Positions 1 through 7,945 of a DNA stretch of 64,000 nucleotides are shown in pieces; position 1 is the stretch's first letter, and each line of letters starts with the position of its first letter. The notes beneath the pieces were generated by a model. The model was given only the letters and a program-made list of their open reading frames with translations. It did no database searches and was not told the origin of the DNA. The stretch is from Parolsenella sp958406235 (lineage in GTDB: Bacteria > Actinomycetota > Coriobacteriia > Coriobacteriales > Atopobiaceae). The DNA is taken from assembly GCF_039062465.1 (NCBI RefSeq), contig NZ_JBCLNF010000002.1, positions 62,001 to 126,000 of the forward strand. The letters run 5' to 3'. The position numbers and the translations under genes are program-made.

Positions 1-1
1 C

Positions 2-1684
2 GCCACGATCGGCGCCTTCGCGATGGTCCTCTTCCCCGACACTGACCCGCACATGGCCGAGGGCGCGGCGGTCATGCTCTTCTACCAGGTGGGCGAGCTG
101 TTCCAGGCATACGCCGTCGGCAAGAGCCGCAAGTCCATCGCCGCCATGATGGATATCGCCCCTGACTACGCAAACATCGAGGGTGAGAACGGCGAGCTCG
201 AACAGGTCGACCCGGACGAGGTCGCCGTGGGGTCTGTCATTGTGGTCAAGCCGGGCGAGCGCGTCCCCATCGACGGCACCATCATCGAGGGCGCGACCCA
301 GCTCGACACCGCAGCGCTCACGGGCGAATCCGTCCCGCGCCATGCCGAAACGGGCGCTGACGTCATCTCGGGCTGCATCAACATGACCGGCCTCATCAAA
401 GTCAGGACCACCAAGCCCTTTGGGGAGTCGACCGTCTCGCGCATCCTCGAACTCGTTGAGAACGCCAGCGAAAAGAAGGCCAAGACCGAGAACTTCATCA
501 CTCGCTTCGCCCGCGTATACACCCCGGCGGTCACCGGTGCCGCGGCCGTCCTCGCCCTTGGCGGCGGCCTCATCACCGGCGCCTGGAGCGACTGGATCCT
601 CCGTGGCCTCACCTTCCTCGTCGTCTCCTGTCCGTGTGCCCTCGTCATCAGCGTGCCGCTCAGCTTCTTCGGCGGCATCGGCGGGGCGTCGCGCATCGGC
701 GTTCTCGTAAAGGGATCGAACTACCTCGAGTCCCTGGCGGAGGTCGACACGGTCGTCTTCGACAAGACGGGCACCCTCACCAACGGCACCTTCAACGTCG
801 TCGCCATTCACCCAGAGTCCGGCATCGACCCGGATTACGTCCTCAGCCACGCCGCCTATGCGGAGGCATTCTCGGACCATCCCATCGCGCTCTCCGTCAA
901 GGCTGCATATACGGGCGAGATTGACCGCAATCGCATTCGCGACGTCCAGGAGGAGAGCGGCCACGGCGTCGTGGCTCGCGTGGTCGAGGAGGCCCAGGCC
1001 GCAGAGCACGTAGTCCTCGTGGGCAACGACAAGCTCATGCGCGCGCACGACGAGACCTGGCACGATTGTTCGCTCACCGGCACCATCCTGCACGTCTCGG
1101 TCGATGGCCGCTACGTGGGCCACATCGTGATCGCGGACGTCGTGAAGGACGACGCCGCGCAGACCATCCGCGACCTCCACGCCTGTGGCGTCCGCCGCTG
1201 CGTCATGCTCACGGGTGACCGCGAGGAGGTCGCCGCCGCCGTGGCGGAGCAGCTCGGCATCGATGAGTTCCACGCACAGCTCCTGCCCGCGGACAAGGTC
1301 GAACACGTCGAGGCACTGCTCTCGAGCGAGAATGCCAAGCACAAGCTCGCCTTTGTTGGCGACGGCATCAACGACGCCCCGGTCCTCACCCGCGCGGACG
1401 TGGGCATTGCCATGGGCGCGATGGGCTCCGACGCCGCCATCGAGGCAGCCGACGTCGTCCTCATGGACGACAAGCCCTCGAACATCTCGCGAGCCATCCG
1501 CATTGCCCGCAAGACGATGGGGATCGTCTGGCAGAACATCGTCTTCGCGCTTGCCGTGAAGCTCCTGATTCTGGCGCTGGCGGCGTTTGGCATCGCCAAC
1601 ATGTGGCTCGCCGTCTTTGGCGACGTGGGCGTCGCGATCATCGCGATCCTCAACGCCATGCGCGCCATGCGCGTCGACAGCTAA
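2..1684 (+). CDS. Heavy-metal translocating P1B-type ATPase (5' partial)
   Basis: The frame is open from the left edge, so any metal-binding domain and the first membrane helices lie outside; about 560 residues are visible. In order there are an actuator domain with TGES (nt ~320), a membrane helix with the metal-site CPC (nt ~628), the phosphorylated loop DKTGT (nt ~761), the SDHPIA His-Pro motif of P1B pumps (nt ~875), GDGINDAP (nt ~1360) and a final helix pair. The last helices carry a Lys (AVKLL) and a DVG motif, both typical of the Zn/Cd/Pb (CadA/ZntA) group, so efflux of these divalent metals is the best guess. The family hydrolyses ATP to export metal across the plasma membrane. No regulator is visible. 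A perfect palindrome begins 3 nt after the stop. Confidence 0.93.
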   Translation, partial: ATIGAFAMVLFPDTDPHMAEGAAVMLFYQVGELFQAYAVGKSRKSIAAMMDIAPDYANIEGENGELEQVDPDEVAVGSVIVVKPGERVPIDGTIIEGATQLDTAALTGESVPRHAETGADVISGCINMTGLIKVRTTKPFGESTVSRILELVENASEKKAKTENFITRFARVYTPAVTGAAAVLALGGGLITGAWSDWILRGLTFLVVSCPCALVISVPLSFFGGIGGASRIGVLVKGSNYLESLAEVDTVVFDKTGTLTNGTFNVVAIHPESGIDPDYVLSHAAYAEAFSDHPIALSVKAAYTGEIDRNRIRDVQEESGHGVVARVVEEAQAAEHVVLVGNDKLMRAHDETWHDCSLTGTILHVSVDGRYVGHIVIADVVKDDAAQTIRDLHACGVRRCVMLTGDREEVAAAVAEQLGIDEFHAQLLPADKVEHVEALLSSENAKHKLAFVGDGINDAPVLTRADVGIAMGAMGSDAAIEAADVVLMDDKPSNISRAIRIARKTMGIVWQNIVFALAVKLLILALAAFGIANMWLAVFGDVGVAIIAILNAMRAMRVDS

Positions 1685-1687
1685 CGA

Positions 1688-1724
1688 AAAAGTTGACAAA
1701 GGGACTGTCCCTTTGTCAACTTTT
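1688..1724. repeat. Dispersed palindrome, copy A
   Basis: Two 17-nt arms that are exact reverse complements (AAAAGTTGACAAAGGGA and its complement) flank a CTG loop. The same core recurs at 32992-33020, 33031-33063 and 58236-58268. Because the palindrome ends in TTTT it could also act as a bidirectional terminator for the ATPase gene that stops just before it. Confidence 0.85.
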
Positions 1725-1904
1725 GGCGTCGCATAACAATGCCCCCGCCGCGAGGGGGCGCGACGGGGGCCAAAGGAAGGAAGGTACTTTGTACTTACCC
1801 CTCCACCAGGCGTTATAGCGTCGCCGCACGAGCTTCACGTCTCCGTCACGTTCACGCCACACCGCCACCACGTTCGCGACACATCACCGCCATAAATGAG
1901 ACGG

Positions 1905-1950
1905 CGCCCCTTCGCCTTCGGCTTTCGCCGGGCGAAGGGGCGTCGCTTTT
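1905..1950 (+). terminator. Intrinsic terminator between convergent genes
   Basis: The arms CGCCCCTTCGCC (1905-1916) and GGCGAAGGGGCG (1931-1942) pair perfectly around a 14-nt loop and are followed by TCGCTTTT. The position between the P-type ATPase and the convergent FKBP gene fits a terminator. Confidence 0.7.
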
Positions 1951-2045
1951 CTTACCAAACCTCTTGGAACCTCAGGCCCCGGAGACCCAGCCCCAAAGCC
2001 GCCGTCCCGAAGTCGCAGCATAGCCACGGCCACGCTACAGCAACC

Positions 2046-2474
2046 CTACTCCTCGACCTCGAGAAGCTCGATCTCGAAGTTGAGCGGCTTGCCCGCAAAC
2101 TCGTGGTTGGCGTCGACCTTGATCTGCGCCGGGGTCACCTCGACCACGCGCGCGGGAATGACCTGGTTGTTCGGCCCGCGAAGACCAACCTGATCGCCCA
2201 CGGACATGCGCTCCATGCCAAGGGCCTCCTCGCGACGGAACGTAAAGACGAGCTGATCGTCGTGCTCGCCATACGCCTCGCTAGGAGCAAGGTGGATGTT
2301 CTTCTTCTCGCCAACCTGCATATCCGCAACGGCAAAGTCAAACCCTGGAATCATCTGCTTGGCGCCGCACGTGAACTCGAGCGGCGTGCCTCGATCGTAG
2401 CTGCTGTCGAACTGCGTGCCGTCGTCGAGCGTGCCACGGTAGTTGACCTTGACCTTTTTACCGATGTTGGACAT
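2046..2474 (-). CDS. slyD: FKBP-type peptidyl-prolyl cis-trans isomerase, SlyD-like
   Basis: This 142-residue protein begins MSNIGKKVKVNYRG, preceded by an AGGAG ribosome site six bases upstream, which decides the start against longer in-frame options. It shows the FKBP core (FDSSYDRGTPLEF, MIPGFD) followed by AYGEHDDQLV and, near the end, DANHEFAGKPLNFEIEL. Both latter motifs are typical of the SlyD subfamily, whose flap insert acts as a chaperone domain. The family catalyses proline isomerisation in the cytoplasm and binds unfolded chains. The His/Cys-rich metal-binding tail of E. coli SlyD is absent: the protein ends LLEVEE. Nickel delivery by this copy is therefore doubtful, although a nickel module lies 2 kb away. 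Confidence 0.92.
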   Translation of the reverse strand: MSNIGKKVKVNYRGTLDDGTQFDSSYDRGTPLEFTCGAKQMIPGFDFAVADMQVGEKKNIHLAPSEAYGEHDDQLVFTFRREEALGMERMSVGDQVGLRGPNNQVIPARVVEVTPAQIKVDANHEFAGKPLNFEIELLEVEE

Positions 2475-2639
2475 TTCGTGTCTCCTGTCTATGGCGCCCT
2501 CAATACTGCTGAGGGTTTTCAGACCAGGTAGCATAAACATTCGTAAACCAAAGGGCAATATGTCTGTTTCTTTATCTTCACACTGGAAACACGCTGTTGA
2601 TATAGTTAAGGCTTCCGTATCGCAATGAAAGGGGCCCGC

Positions 2640-3047
2640 ATGTCCTCTGCCCAGAAGACCGTTAAAATCCTCAGCTTCATCGCCATGGCGATCGCCGTGG
2701 CCTTCATCGTCGTCGGCGCGCTCTGCCTTGCCGGCGTCCCGGTCATCTCCAGCGACAACCCCGAGGTCCTCCGTCAGCTTGGCATCCTCTGCTTTATCGA
2801 CGCCGTCGCCTTCGTCATCTACGTCGTCCTCGGCATCCGCGGCGCCAACTCTCCGCGCAAGATTGGCCCGTTCCGCGTCTACACCGTGATCGTGCTCGCG
2901 TTTGGCGTGCTCAACGTTGCCGTCGCCGTTGCCTCTCACCCCGAGAACATCATCGGCAGCGCTGGCATCTCGACTATCGCCTCGCTCGTCCTCGCCATCG
3001 CCGGCTTCATCACCTCCGGCAAGGTCGTCAAGGAACTCGACCGCTAA
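2640..3047 (+). CDS. Small four-helix membrane protein of unknown function
   Basis: This 135-residue protein has four hydrophobic segments (roughly residues 10-35, 50-70, 80-105 and 110-128) and a short basic end (GKVVKELDR). I do not recognise a named family. An upstream in-frame ATG at 2625 exists, but the sequence AAAGGGG lies just before the ATG at 2640, so the shorter start is preferred. It diverges from the FKBP gene and is followed by a strong terminator at 3124. It is probably an integral membrane protein transcribed alone. Confidence 0.75.
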   Translation: MSSAQKTVKILSFIAMAIAVAFIVVGALCLAGVPVISSDNPEVLRQLGILCFIDAVAFVIYVVLGIRGANSPRKIGPFRVYTVIVLAFGVLNVAVAVASHPENIIGSAGISTIASLVLAIAGFITSGKVVKELDR

Positions 3048-3123
3048 GGACTCGCCCGGCGCGCCATACGGGCCCCTCACCGGGCCATGAGCCCAGCAAC
3101 TGCACATTTCACATAAGATGGAC

Positions 3124-3158
3124 GGATCACGGCATGGGAAGTTGCCGTGACCCGTTTT
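3124..3158 (+). terminator. Intrinsic terminator upstream of the DUF5692 gene
   Basis: The arms TCACGGCA and TGCCGTGA enclose an eight-base loop and are extended by GG/CC pairs; the hairpin is followed by CGTTTTTC. It probably ends the transcript of the four-helix membrane protein. It lies 61 nt before the next start, so a leader attenuator is a weaker alternative. Confidence 0.8.
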
Positions 3159-3218
3159 TCATGCGCCGCGAGCGATGCACAGTGCCCGTCCACGGCACGA
3201 CAAAAGAAGGAGGAAACG

Positions 3219-4232
3219 ATGCTCTTCGATGTCTACGGCACCAACGCACCATTCCAGTGGCTTGGCTGGGTCCTCGTGTTCGTTGGCCTCATCCTCGCCA
3301 ATGAATTCGCGCGTCGTTCCAAGGTTGGCGGACTCATCATGTTCGGCGCCCTCCCCATCGCCATGACCGTCTACTGCGTGGCCATCGGCATCGGCGTGAC
3401 ACAGGGAGCCGAATGGGCGCTCAACAACCCCACGCACGTCTACCAGAACAGCTGGTTCCACTACGCAAAGGTCTACGCGGCGCTCGCCGGCTGCCTGGGA
3501 TTCATGGTCATCAAGTACAAGTGGGGCAGGCTCGGCCGCGCCCACTGGTTCCGCGCCTGGCCGTTCGTCATCGTGGCCATCAACATCCTAATCGCGGTAT
3601 GCTCCGACTTCGAGAGTGCCTACCACTTCTTCGCGCTCGGCGAGACCACCTGGGTCACGTCCGAGGGCGCCACGCAGCTCGCTGGATGGAACAACGTGTT
3701 CAACGGCATCGCTGGCATCATCAACATCTTCTGCATGACCGGCTGGTGGAGCGTCTACGCGTCCAAGGACGAGGCGGATATGCTCTGGCCCGACATGACG
3801 TGGGTCTATATCATCGCCTATGACATCTGGAACTTCTGCTACACGTACAACTGCCTGCCCACGCACTCCTGGTTCTGCGGCTTTGCGTTGCTGCTGGCCC
3901 CCACCGTGGCAAACTTCTTCTGGAACAAGGGCGGCTGGATCCAGAACCGCGCCTACACGCTTGCCATCTGGTGCATGTTCGCGCAGGTGTTCCCCTACTT
4001 CCAGGAGCAGTCCGTCTTCGTGACGCACTCCACGCTCAACCCCACCTCCGCGCTCGTGGTCTCCGTACTTGCGCTCGTGGCAAACGTGGCGGCCATCATC
4101 TACATCGTCTATCACGCCAAGAAGCTCGGTGTGAACCCCTACAAGAGCGATGTCTTCAAGGGCACGCGTGACTGGGAGCAGGCCACGGCCCGTCGAGAGC
4201 CCGCCGAGAACGACCCCGCACTCGCAGCCTAA
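3219..4232 (+). CDS. DUF5692-family polytopic membrane protein
   Basis: This 337-residue, Trp- and aromatic-rich protein has about nine hydrophobic segments and a charged C-terminal tail (KSDVFKGTRDWEQ). The start is fixed by a GAAGGAGG ribosome site seven bases before ATG 3219. From memory the layout and motifs such as ESAYHFFALGETTWV and YDIWNFCYTYNC match the DUF5692 family, which is common in Coriobacteriia and has no assigned function that I know of. It appears monocistronic, with hairpins on both sides. Confidence 0.72.
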   Translation: MLFDVYGTNAPFQWLGWVLVFVGLILANEFARRSKVGGLIMFGALPIAMTVYCVAIGIGVTQGAEWALNNPTHVYQNSWFHYAKVYAALAGCLGFMVIKYKWGRLGRAHWFRAWPFVIVAINILIAVCSDFESAYHFFALGETTWVTSEGATQLAGWNNVFNGIAGIINIFCMTGWWSVYASKDEADMLWPDMTWVYIIAYDIWNFCYTYNCLPTHSWFCGFALLLAPTVANFFWNKGGWIQNRAYTLAIWCMFAQVFPYFQEQSVFVTHSTLNPTSALVVSVLALVANVAAIIYIVYHAKKLGVNPYKSDVFKGTRDWEQATARREPAENDPALAA

Positions 4233-4257
4233 CATCTCACAACAAAGCCCAATGCAA

Positions 4258-4294
4258 CGACCCCGGCACCGTGACGATGGCGCCGGGGTCGTTT
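4258..4294 (+). terminator. Intrinsic terminator after the DUF5692 gene
   Basis: CGACCCCGGC (4258-4267) pairs with GCCGGGGTCG (4282-4291) and is followed by TTTG. It sits between convergent genes. Just after it the segment TTTGTCAtCGCGCAGCGgGG is imperfectly repeated about 31 bp later. Confidence 0.75.
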
Positions 4295-4369
4295 GTCATC
4301 GCGCAGCGGGGGCAGGATCGCCTTTGTCACCGCGCAGCGTGGTGGCGCGATAGGGCAGGGCCTCCTTTG

Positions 4370-4999
4370 TTACCGCAGCTCCACACGCCTCGTGGCCACA
4401 CGGCCAACGAGTGCCGGGGAGTGCGAGACGAGCACGAGGCCCCAGCCGTCGCGCTCCTGAAGGCCCATCAGCACACGCCACAGCTCGGCCTGCGTCACGG
4501 CGTCGAGCATGGCCGTGGACTCGTCGGCGATGAGGTAGCGAGGCCGCACGGACAGCGCGCGCACCATGGCGAGGCGCATGAGCTCGCCACCGCTCAGCTC
4601 GTGCGGGCGCCGCGCAAGCCACTCCTCGCGCACGCCGAACGAACCGAGAAGCTCGTCCGCACGCACGCACGCCTCGCCCGCTCCGGCCACCTCCCCCAGG
4701 CTCCGCCCAAGTCTCACCCGCGGGTCAAACGCCAGCTCGGGATGCTGGGGCAGCAGCTGCACGGGGCTTGCCTCGCCCCGCAGGCGCGCAATGGGACGCA
4801 CGGGCTCGCCGTCCGCGAGCACACACCCAGACGCAGGCTCCAGATAGCCAGCAAGCAGCTGGCATAGCGTCGTCTTTCCGCGGCCAGACGGGGCCGTGAG
4901 CGCCACGCGCTCCCCCGGCTCCACCGAAAGGCTCAGACCCCGGTACAGCTCGCGCCCACACGGGTAACGAAAGGAGATGTCTCGTGCCTCGAGGCTCAT
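4370..4999 (-). CDS. ABC transporter ATPase, second subunit of nickel/peptide-type importer (NikE-like)
   Basis: This 209-residue ATP-binding protein has Walker A APSGRGKTT (near residue 37), a Q-loop LLPQHPE, signature LSGGELMR and Walker B YLIADEST. It begins at ATG 4999, overlapping the stop of the upstream ATPase gene by 4 nt (ATGA), which implies translational coupling. It is short for the family and lacks the C-terminal oligopeptide-binding extension of OppF. It is the last gene of a five-gene minus-strand operon: binding protein, two permeases and two ATPases. Nickel is inferred as the substrate from the adjacent larE-larB-larC genes and the His-rich N-terminus of its partner; a peptide importer cannot be excluded. 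Confidence 0.85.
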   Translation of the reverse strand: MSLEARDISFRYPCGRELYRGLSLSVEPGERVALTAPSGRGKTTLCQLLAGYLEPASGCVLADGEPVRPIARLRGEASPVQLLPQHPELAFDPRVRLGRSLGEVAGAGEACVRADELLGSFGVREEWLARRPHELSGGELMRLAMVRALSVRPRYLIADESTAMLDAVTQAELWRVLMGLQERDGWGLVLVSHSPALVGRVATRRVELR

Positions 5000-5949
5000 C
5001 GGGTCACCTCCAGATCGTCGCCAGCCGCACCAAACGTCGCAAAGTCGTGGCCCGGCAGCGCATGCCACAGGGCACGCGAGAAGGGATGCCTCAGCAGCTC
5101 CGGAGCCGAGAAGCTCCCCACGCCCGTCTCCTCCACGACCGTGCCGTCCCGGAATACTGCCACGCGGTCCGCAACGCGCAGCGCAAGCTCGATGTCGTGC
5201 GTGATGAGCAACACGCCGCCGCCCGCGTCCGCAAAGGCGCGCAGGTCGTCGAGGGCATGCACCGCAAGGTCAAGGTCGAGGCCCGGCGTAGGTTCGTCGG
5301 CGATGATGAGGCGCGGCTCCTCCATGAGCGCGCACATAAGCAGCACGCGCCGCGCCATGCCGCCGGAGAGCTGGTGGGGATAGAGGCGCTCGACCTGCTC
5401 GCCCAGCCCATACGAGGCAAATAGCTCGCGCTGGCGGGCCAGCCTGCGCGCGGCGTCCGCCCTTCGCTCGGCACGCGAGGAGCCGCGAGGCACGCCGCGG
5501 ACCTGATCGCCCACGCGCATGAGCGGGTCGAGATTATCCACGCCCTGCGGCACGAGCGAGATCCCGCGCCCCCGCAGCCGCGCAAGCGATGCTGCGTCCT
5601 GCGCGGTGCCGTCAAACCAGATGGAGCCCGTCACCTCGGCGTTCGTCTCGTACTGGCCCATGAGGGCGTCTGCGAGCACCGTCTTTCCCGAGCCGCTCGC
5701 CCCCACGACGGCCAGGAGCTCGCCCTCGTGCACGGAAAGCGTGAGGTCGTGCAGCACCTCGCCGCGACAGCGAGCGCCGGAGAAGTACGGGGCAGTCGGG
5801 TCGTAGTCATCGAACGCCACGCTCAGGTGCTCCACGGCGAGCAGGTGGTGCCCGCCGGCATGATGCGAGGAGCCCGCATGGCTGTGATGGTGGTGCAGCT
5901 CGCCGGTCACGTGAGCCACGGCGTGGCCACCCGTCTGCAAAGCGTCCAT
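4996..5949 (-). CDS. ABC transporter ATPase with His-rich N-terminus (NikD-like)
   Basis: This 317-residue protein begins with about 37 residues holding eleven histidines, including the run HHHHSHAGSSHH. A normal peptide/nickel-family ATPase follows, with Walker A GASGSGKT (near residue 83), signature LSGGMARR, Walker B LIIADEPT and an H-loop in LITHDIE. A strong GGGGAGG ribosome site precedes ATG 5949, so the His-rich start is genuinely translated. Such stretches chelate nickel or zinc and could buffer metal at the cytoplasmic face. The gene lies between the OppC-type permease and the second ATPase. The histidines are the best sequence argument that this importer moves nickel rather than peptides. 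Confidence 0.87.
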   Translation of the reverse strand: MDALQTGGHAVAHVTGELHHHHSHAGSSHHAGGHHLLAVEHLSVAFDDYDPTAPYFSGARCRGEVLHDLTLSVHEGELLAVVGASGSGKTVLADALMGQYETNAEVTGSIWFDGTAQDAASLARLRGRGISLVPQGVDNLDPLMRVGDQVRGVPRGSSRAERRADAARRLARQRELFASYGLGEQVERLYPHQLSGGMARRVLLMCALMEEPRLIIADEPTPGLDLDLAVHALDDLRAFADAGGGVLLITHDIELALRVADRVAVFRDGTVVEETGVGSFSAPELLRHPFSRALWHALPGHDFATFGAAGDDLEVTR

Positions 5950-5958
5950 GAGCCTCCC

Positions 5959-6894
5959 CTATTTCTGCGACGAACGCGCCGACGCGAGGGCGCGCGCCAG
6001 CGAGCCCAAGCATGCGAATGCGAGGACAACGACGAGCAGCGCCGCGCCGGGCAGCGCCGCGAGCCACCAGTACCCCGCGGAGAGGTACTGCATGGACTCC
6101 GACAGGATCACGCCCACGGCGGGCTCGTCCGGCGAGAGGCCAAACCCGAGGAACGTGATAGACGCCTCATGCAAGATCGCGTGCGGGAACATCAGAACGA
6201 CGCCCACGAGCAGCTGCGGAAGCACCGCCGGAAGCACGTGGCCGCGCACGACTTGCCAAGGCGTGGCGCCCGCGGCGCGCGCCGAGGCGAGCCAGGGCTG
6301 CTCGCGCAGCTGCACGATCTCTGCTCGCAGGACGCGCGCGAGGCTCGGCCAGTGCGTGAGAGCCACGCCAACCGTGACGCCCACGGCGCCGCGGCCAAGC
6401 GCATAACTCACGAGGATGAGGAGCACGATGTGCGGGATGCCCATAACGAGGTCGACAAGCCACGACACGACGGCGTCTGCCACCCTACCGCCGAGGGCCG
6501 CCACGCAGGCGAGCGCAAACGCGATGACGCCCGAGCACGCCGCCGCAAGCAGGCCCACGAACACCGAGGTGGAAAGGCCCGCAAGCGTACGGGCAAGCAT
6601 GTCTCGACCCATCCAGTCCGTACCAAAGGGATGTGCGGCGCACGGCGCGAGGTTCTTGGCCGTAAAGTCGCTCGCCACGGCGACGCCCGCAAGGCACCTG
6701 CCCGCGACCACGACGAGCGCGAGCAGTGCGCAGGCCCCCACGAGGCCGACGAGCATGAGGCGCCGGTTGCCCAGGCGACCCCGTTCGGGCGTGTGGAACA
6801 CGGTGCGGGAGCCGTCCTCGCCATGGTGCCCGCCCTCGCCGCGTGGCCCGGGGCACGCCACGCGCGCCCGGGACGTGCTAACGACACTACCCAC
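5959..6894 (-). CDS. ABC transporter permease, OppC/NikC type
   Basis: This 311-residue permease has a cytoplasmic N-terminal stretch, one helix (LMLVGLVGACALLALVVVAG), the periplasmic segment HPFGTDWMGRDMLART typical of OppC/DppC/NikC proteins, and a five-helix core. The EAA-type loop is ARAAGATPWQVVRGHVLP, the contact site for the ATPase. No ATG lies near the expected start; a GTG at 6894, preceded by GGGAGGCGAGG and overlapping the upstream permease stop by 8 nt, is chosen. It should form the membrane pore with the adjacent permease. Confidence 0.87.
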   Translation of the reverse strand: MGSVVSTSRARVACPGPRGEGGHHGEDGSRTVFHTPERGRLGNRRLMLVGLVGACALLALVVVAGRCLAGVAVASDFTAKNLAPCAAHPFGTDWMGRDMLARTLAGLSTSVFVGLLAAACSGVIAFALACVAALGGRVADAVVSWLVDLVMGIPHIVLLILVSYALGRGAVGVTVGVALTHWPSLARVLRAEIVQLREQPWLASARAAGATPWQVVRGHVLPAVLPQLLVGVVLMFPHAILHEASITFLGFGLSPDEPAVGVILSESMQYLSAGYWWLAALPGAALLVVVLAFACLGSLARALASARSSQK

Positions 6895-7942
6895 GAGACC
6901 TCGCCTCCCACCCACGCACGCGCGGGTCGATGACGCCGTAGAGCACGTCCGCAAGGGCGTTGCCCGCGAACACGACGAGCGCCGAGACGAGCGCGATGGC
7001 CACGAGCAGCGGCGCGTCCCCGCCAAGGCCTGCCGTGACGGCCGCCTGGCCAAGGCCAGGGTAGGAGAACACCTGCTCCACGAGCACCGAGCCGCCAAAC
7101 ACCTCGCTCACGCTCGACATCTCGATCGTGAGCGCGGGCACGACGAGATTACTCAACCCATGACGGGCAAGCAGCGCGAGGCCAGACTCGCCTCGGCTGC
7201 GCGCAAAGCGCACGTAGTCACTCGCCATGACGTCAATCGTCTTCTCGCGCGTGTGCAGAGCGATGCCGGGCATGTTGGACACGGCAAGCACCAGGGCCGG
7301 AAGCACGAGGTGGTGGAGCCTGTCCGCCCAGCTCACCTGCGAGGCCGCCACACCCACAGGCACCGAGAAGCCCAGCGGAAACCACCCGAGCCACACGCAG
7401 AAGACCATGAGGGCCAGAAGGCCCAGCCAGAAGGCCGGCGTGGAGGAGAGCAGGTAGCACATGCCAAGGGCCACGCGGTCAAGAGCGCCGCCCTCTCGTG
7501 TCCCCATCGCAATCCCGAGCACAAGCCCGCCGACACCGGCGAGCAGCCAGGCGGCGAGCATGAGCGCGGCCGAGCTCGCGAAACGTTCCCCCACGACCTC
7601 CGTCACGGGCCGAGCGAAGCGTAGGCTCTCCCCGAGGTCACCGCGAAGGGCGCCTGCCGCCCAGTGGGCATAGCGCTGCCATATGGGCGTCGAGGAACCC
7701 CAGTACTGCTCGAGCTCCTCGCGCTGCCCGACGCTCATGTGGGCGTAGGACGCCTGCCCCACGTTGGCCCTCACCGGGTCAACGGGCGAGGCCCCCACGA
7801 GCGCGAACGTCACAACGCTCGTGGCCACAAGCAGCGCCGCGAGGCGCAGCAGCGCCCTCGCCCGTCTCGGCAGGGCCCTTGTCGGCCTCGCCCCCGTCGG
7901 GTCCGCCTCCGCAGGCCCTCTCTCCAACACTCCCCTTCCCAT
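6887..7942 (-). CDS. ABC transporter permease, OppB/NikB type
   Basis: This 351-residue permease has a basic N-terminus, a first helix near residues 30-50 (LLRLAALLVATSVVTFALVG), the GDLGESLRFARPV segment typical of OppB-type proteins, and a core ending in IDPRVRG. The EAA-type loop is FARSRGESGLALLARHGLSN. ATG 7942 is only 3 nt beyond the stop of the binding-protein gene and has a weak ribosome site, so translation is probably coupled. It pairs with the OppC/NikC-type permease encoded downstream. Confidence 0.88.
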   Translation of the reverse strand: MGRGVLERGPAEADPTGARPTRALPRRARALLRLAALLVATSVVTFALVGASPVDPVRANVGQASYAHMSVGQREELEQYWGSSTPIWQRYAHWAAGALRGDLGESLRFARPVTEVVGERFASSAALMLAAWLLAGVGGLVLGIAMGTREGGALDRVALGMCYLLSSTPAFWLGLLALMVFCVWLGWFPLGFSVPVGVAASQVSWADRLHHLVLPALVLAVSNMPGIALHTREKTIDVMASDYVRFARSRGESGLALLARHGLSNLVVPALTIEMSSVSEVFGGSVLVEQVFSYPGLGQAAVTAGLGGDAPLLVAIALVSALVVFAGNALADVLYGVIDPRVRGWEARSRG

Positions 7943-7945
7943 CGG

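Larger units (their letters stand above)
1685..2045. other. Intergenic region between convergent genes
   Basis: This 360-bp space between the P-type ATPase and the FKBP gene contains no credible gene. It holds a 37-bp palindrome (1688-1724), a GC-rich hairpin with arms GCCCCC/GGGGGC (1741-1759) and a strong hairpin at 1905-1942. The remainder shows no coding signal or repeat that I can recognise. Confidence 0.7.

Noticed and set aside
1692..1697. TTGACA inside the dispersed palindromes as -35 promoter elements
   Set aside because: No -10 element at 16-18 bp spacing follows, and the hexamer is explained by the palindrome arms.
3124..3218. Riboswitch-type leader before the DUF5692 gene
   Set aside because: Only one terminator hairpin is visible, without an alternative antiterminator pairing or a known aptamer. 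It is better explained as the end of the previous gene.
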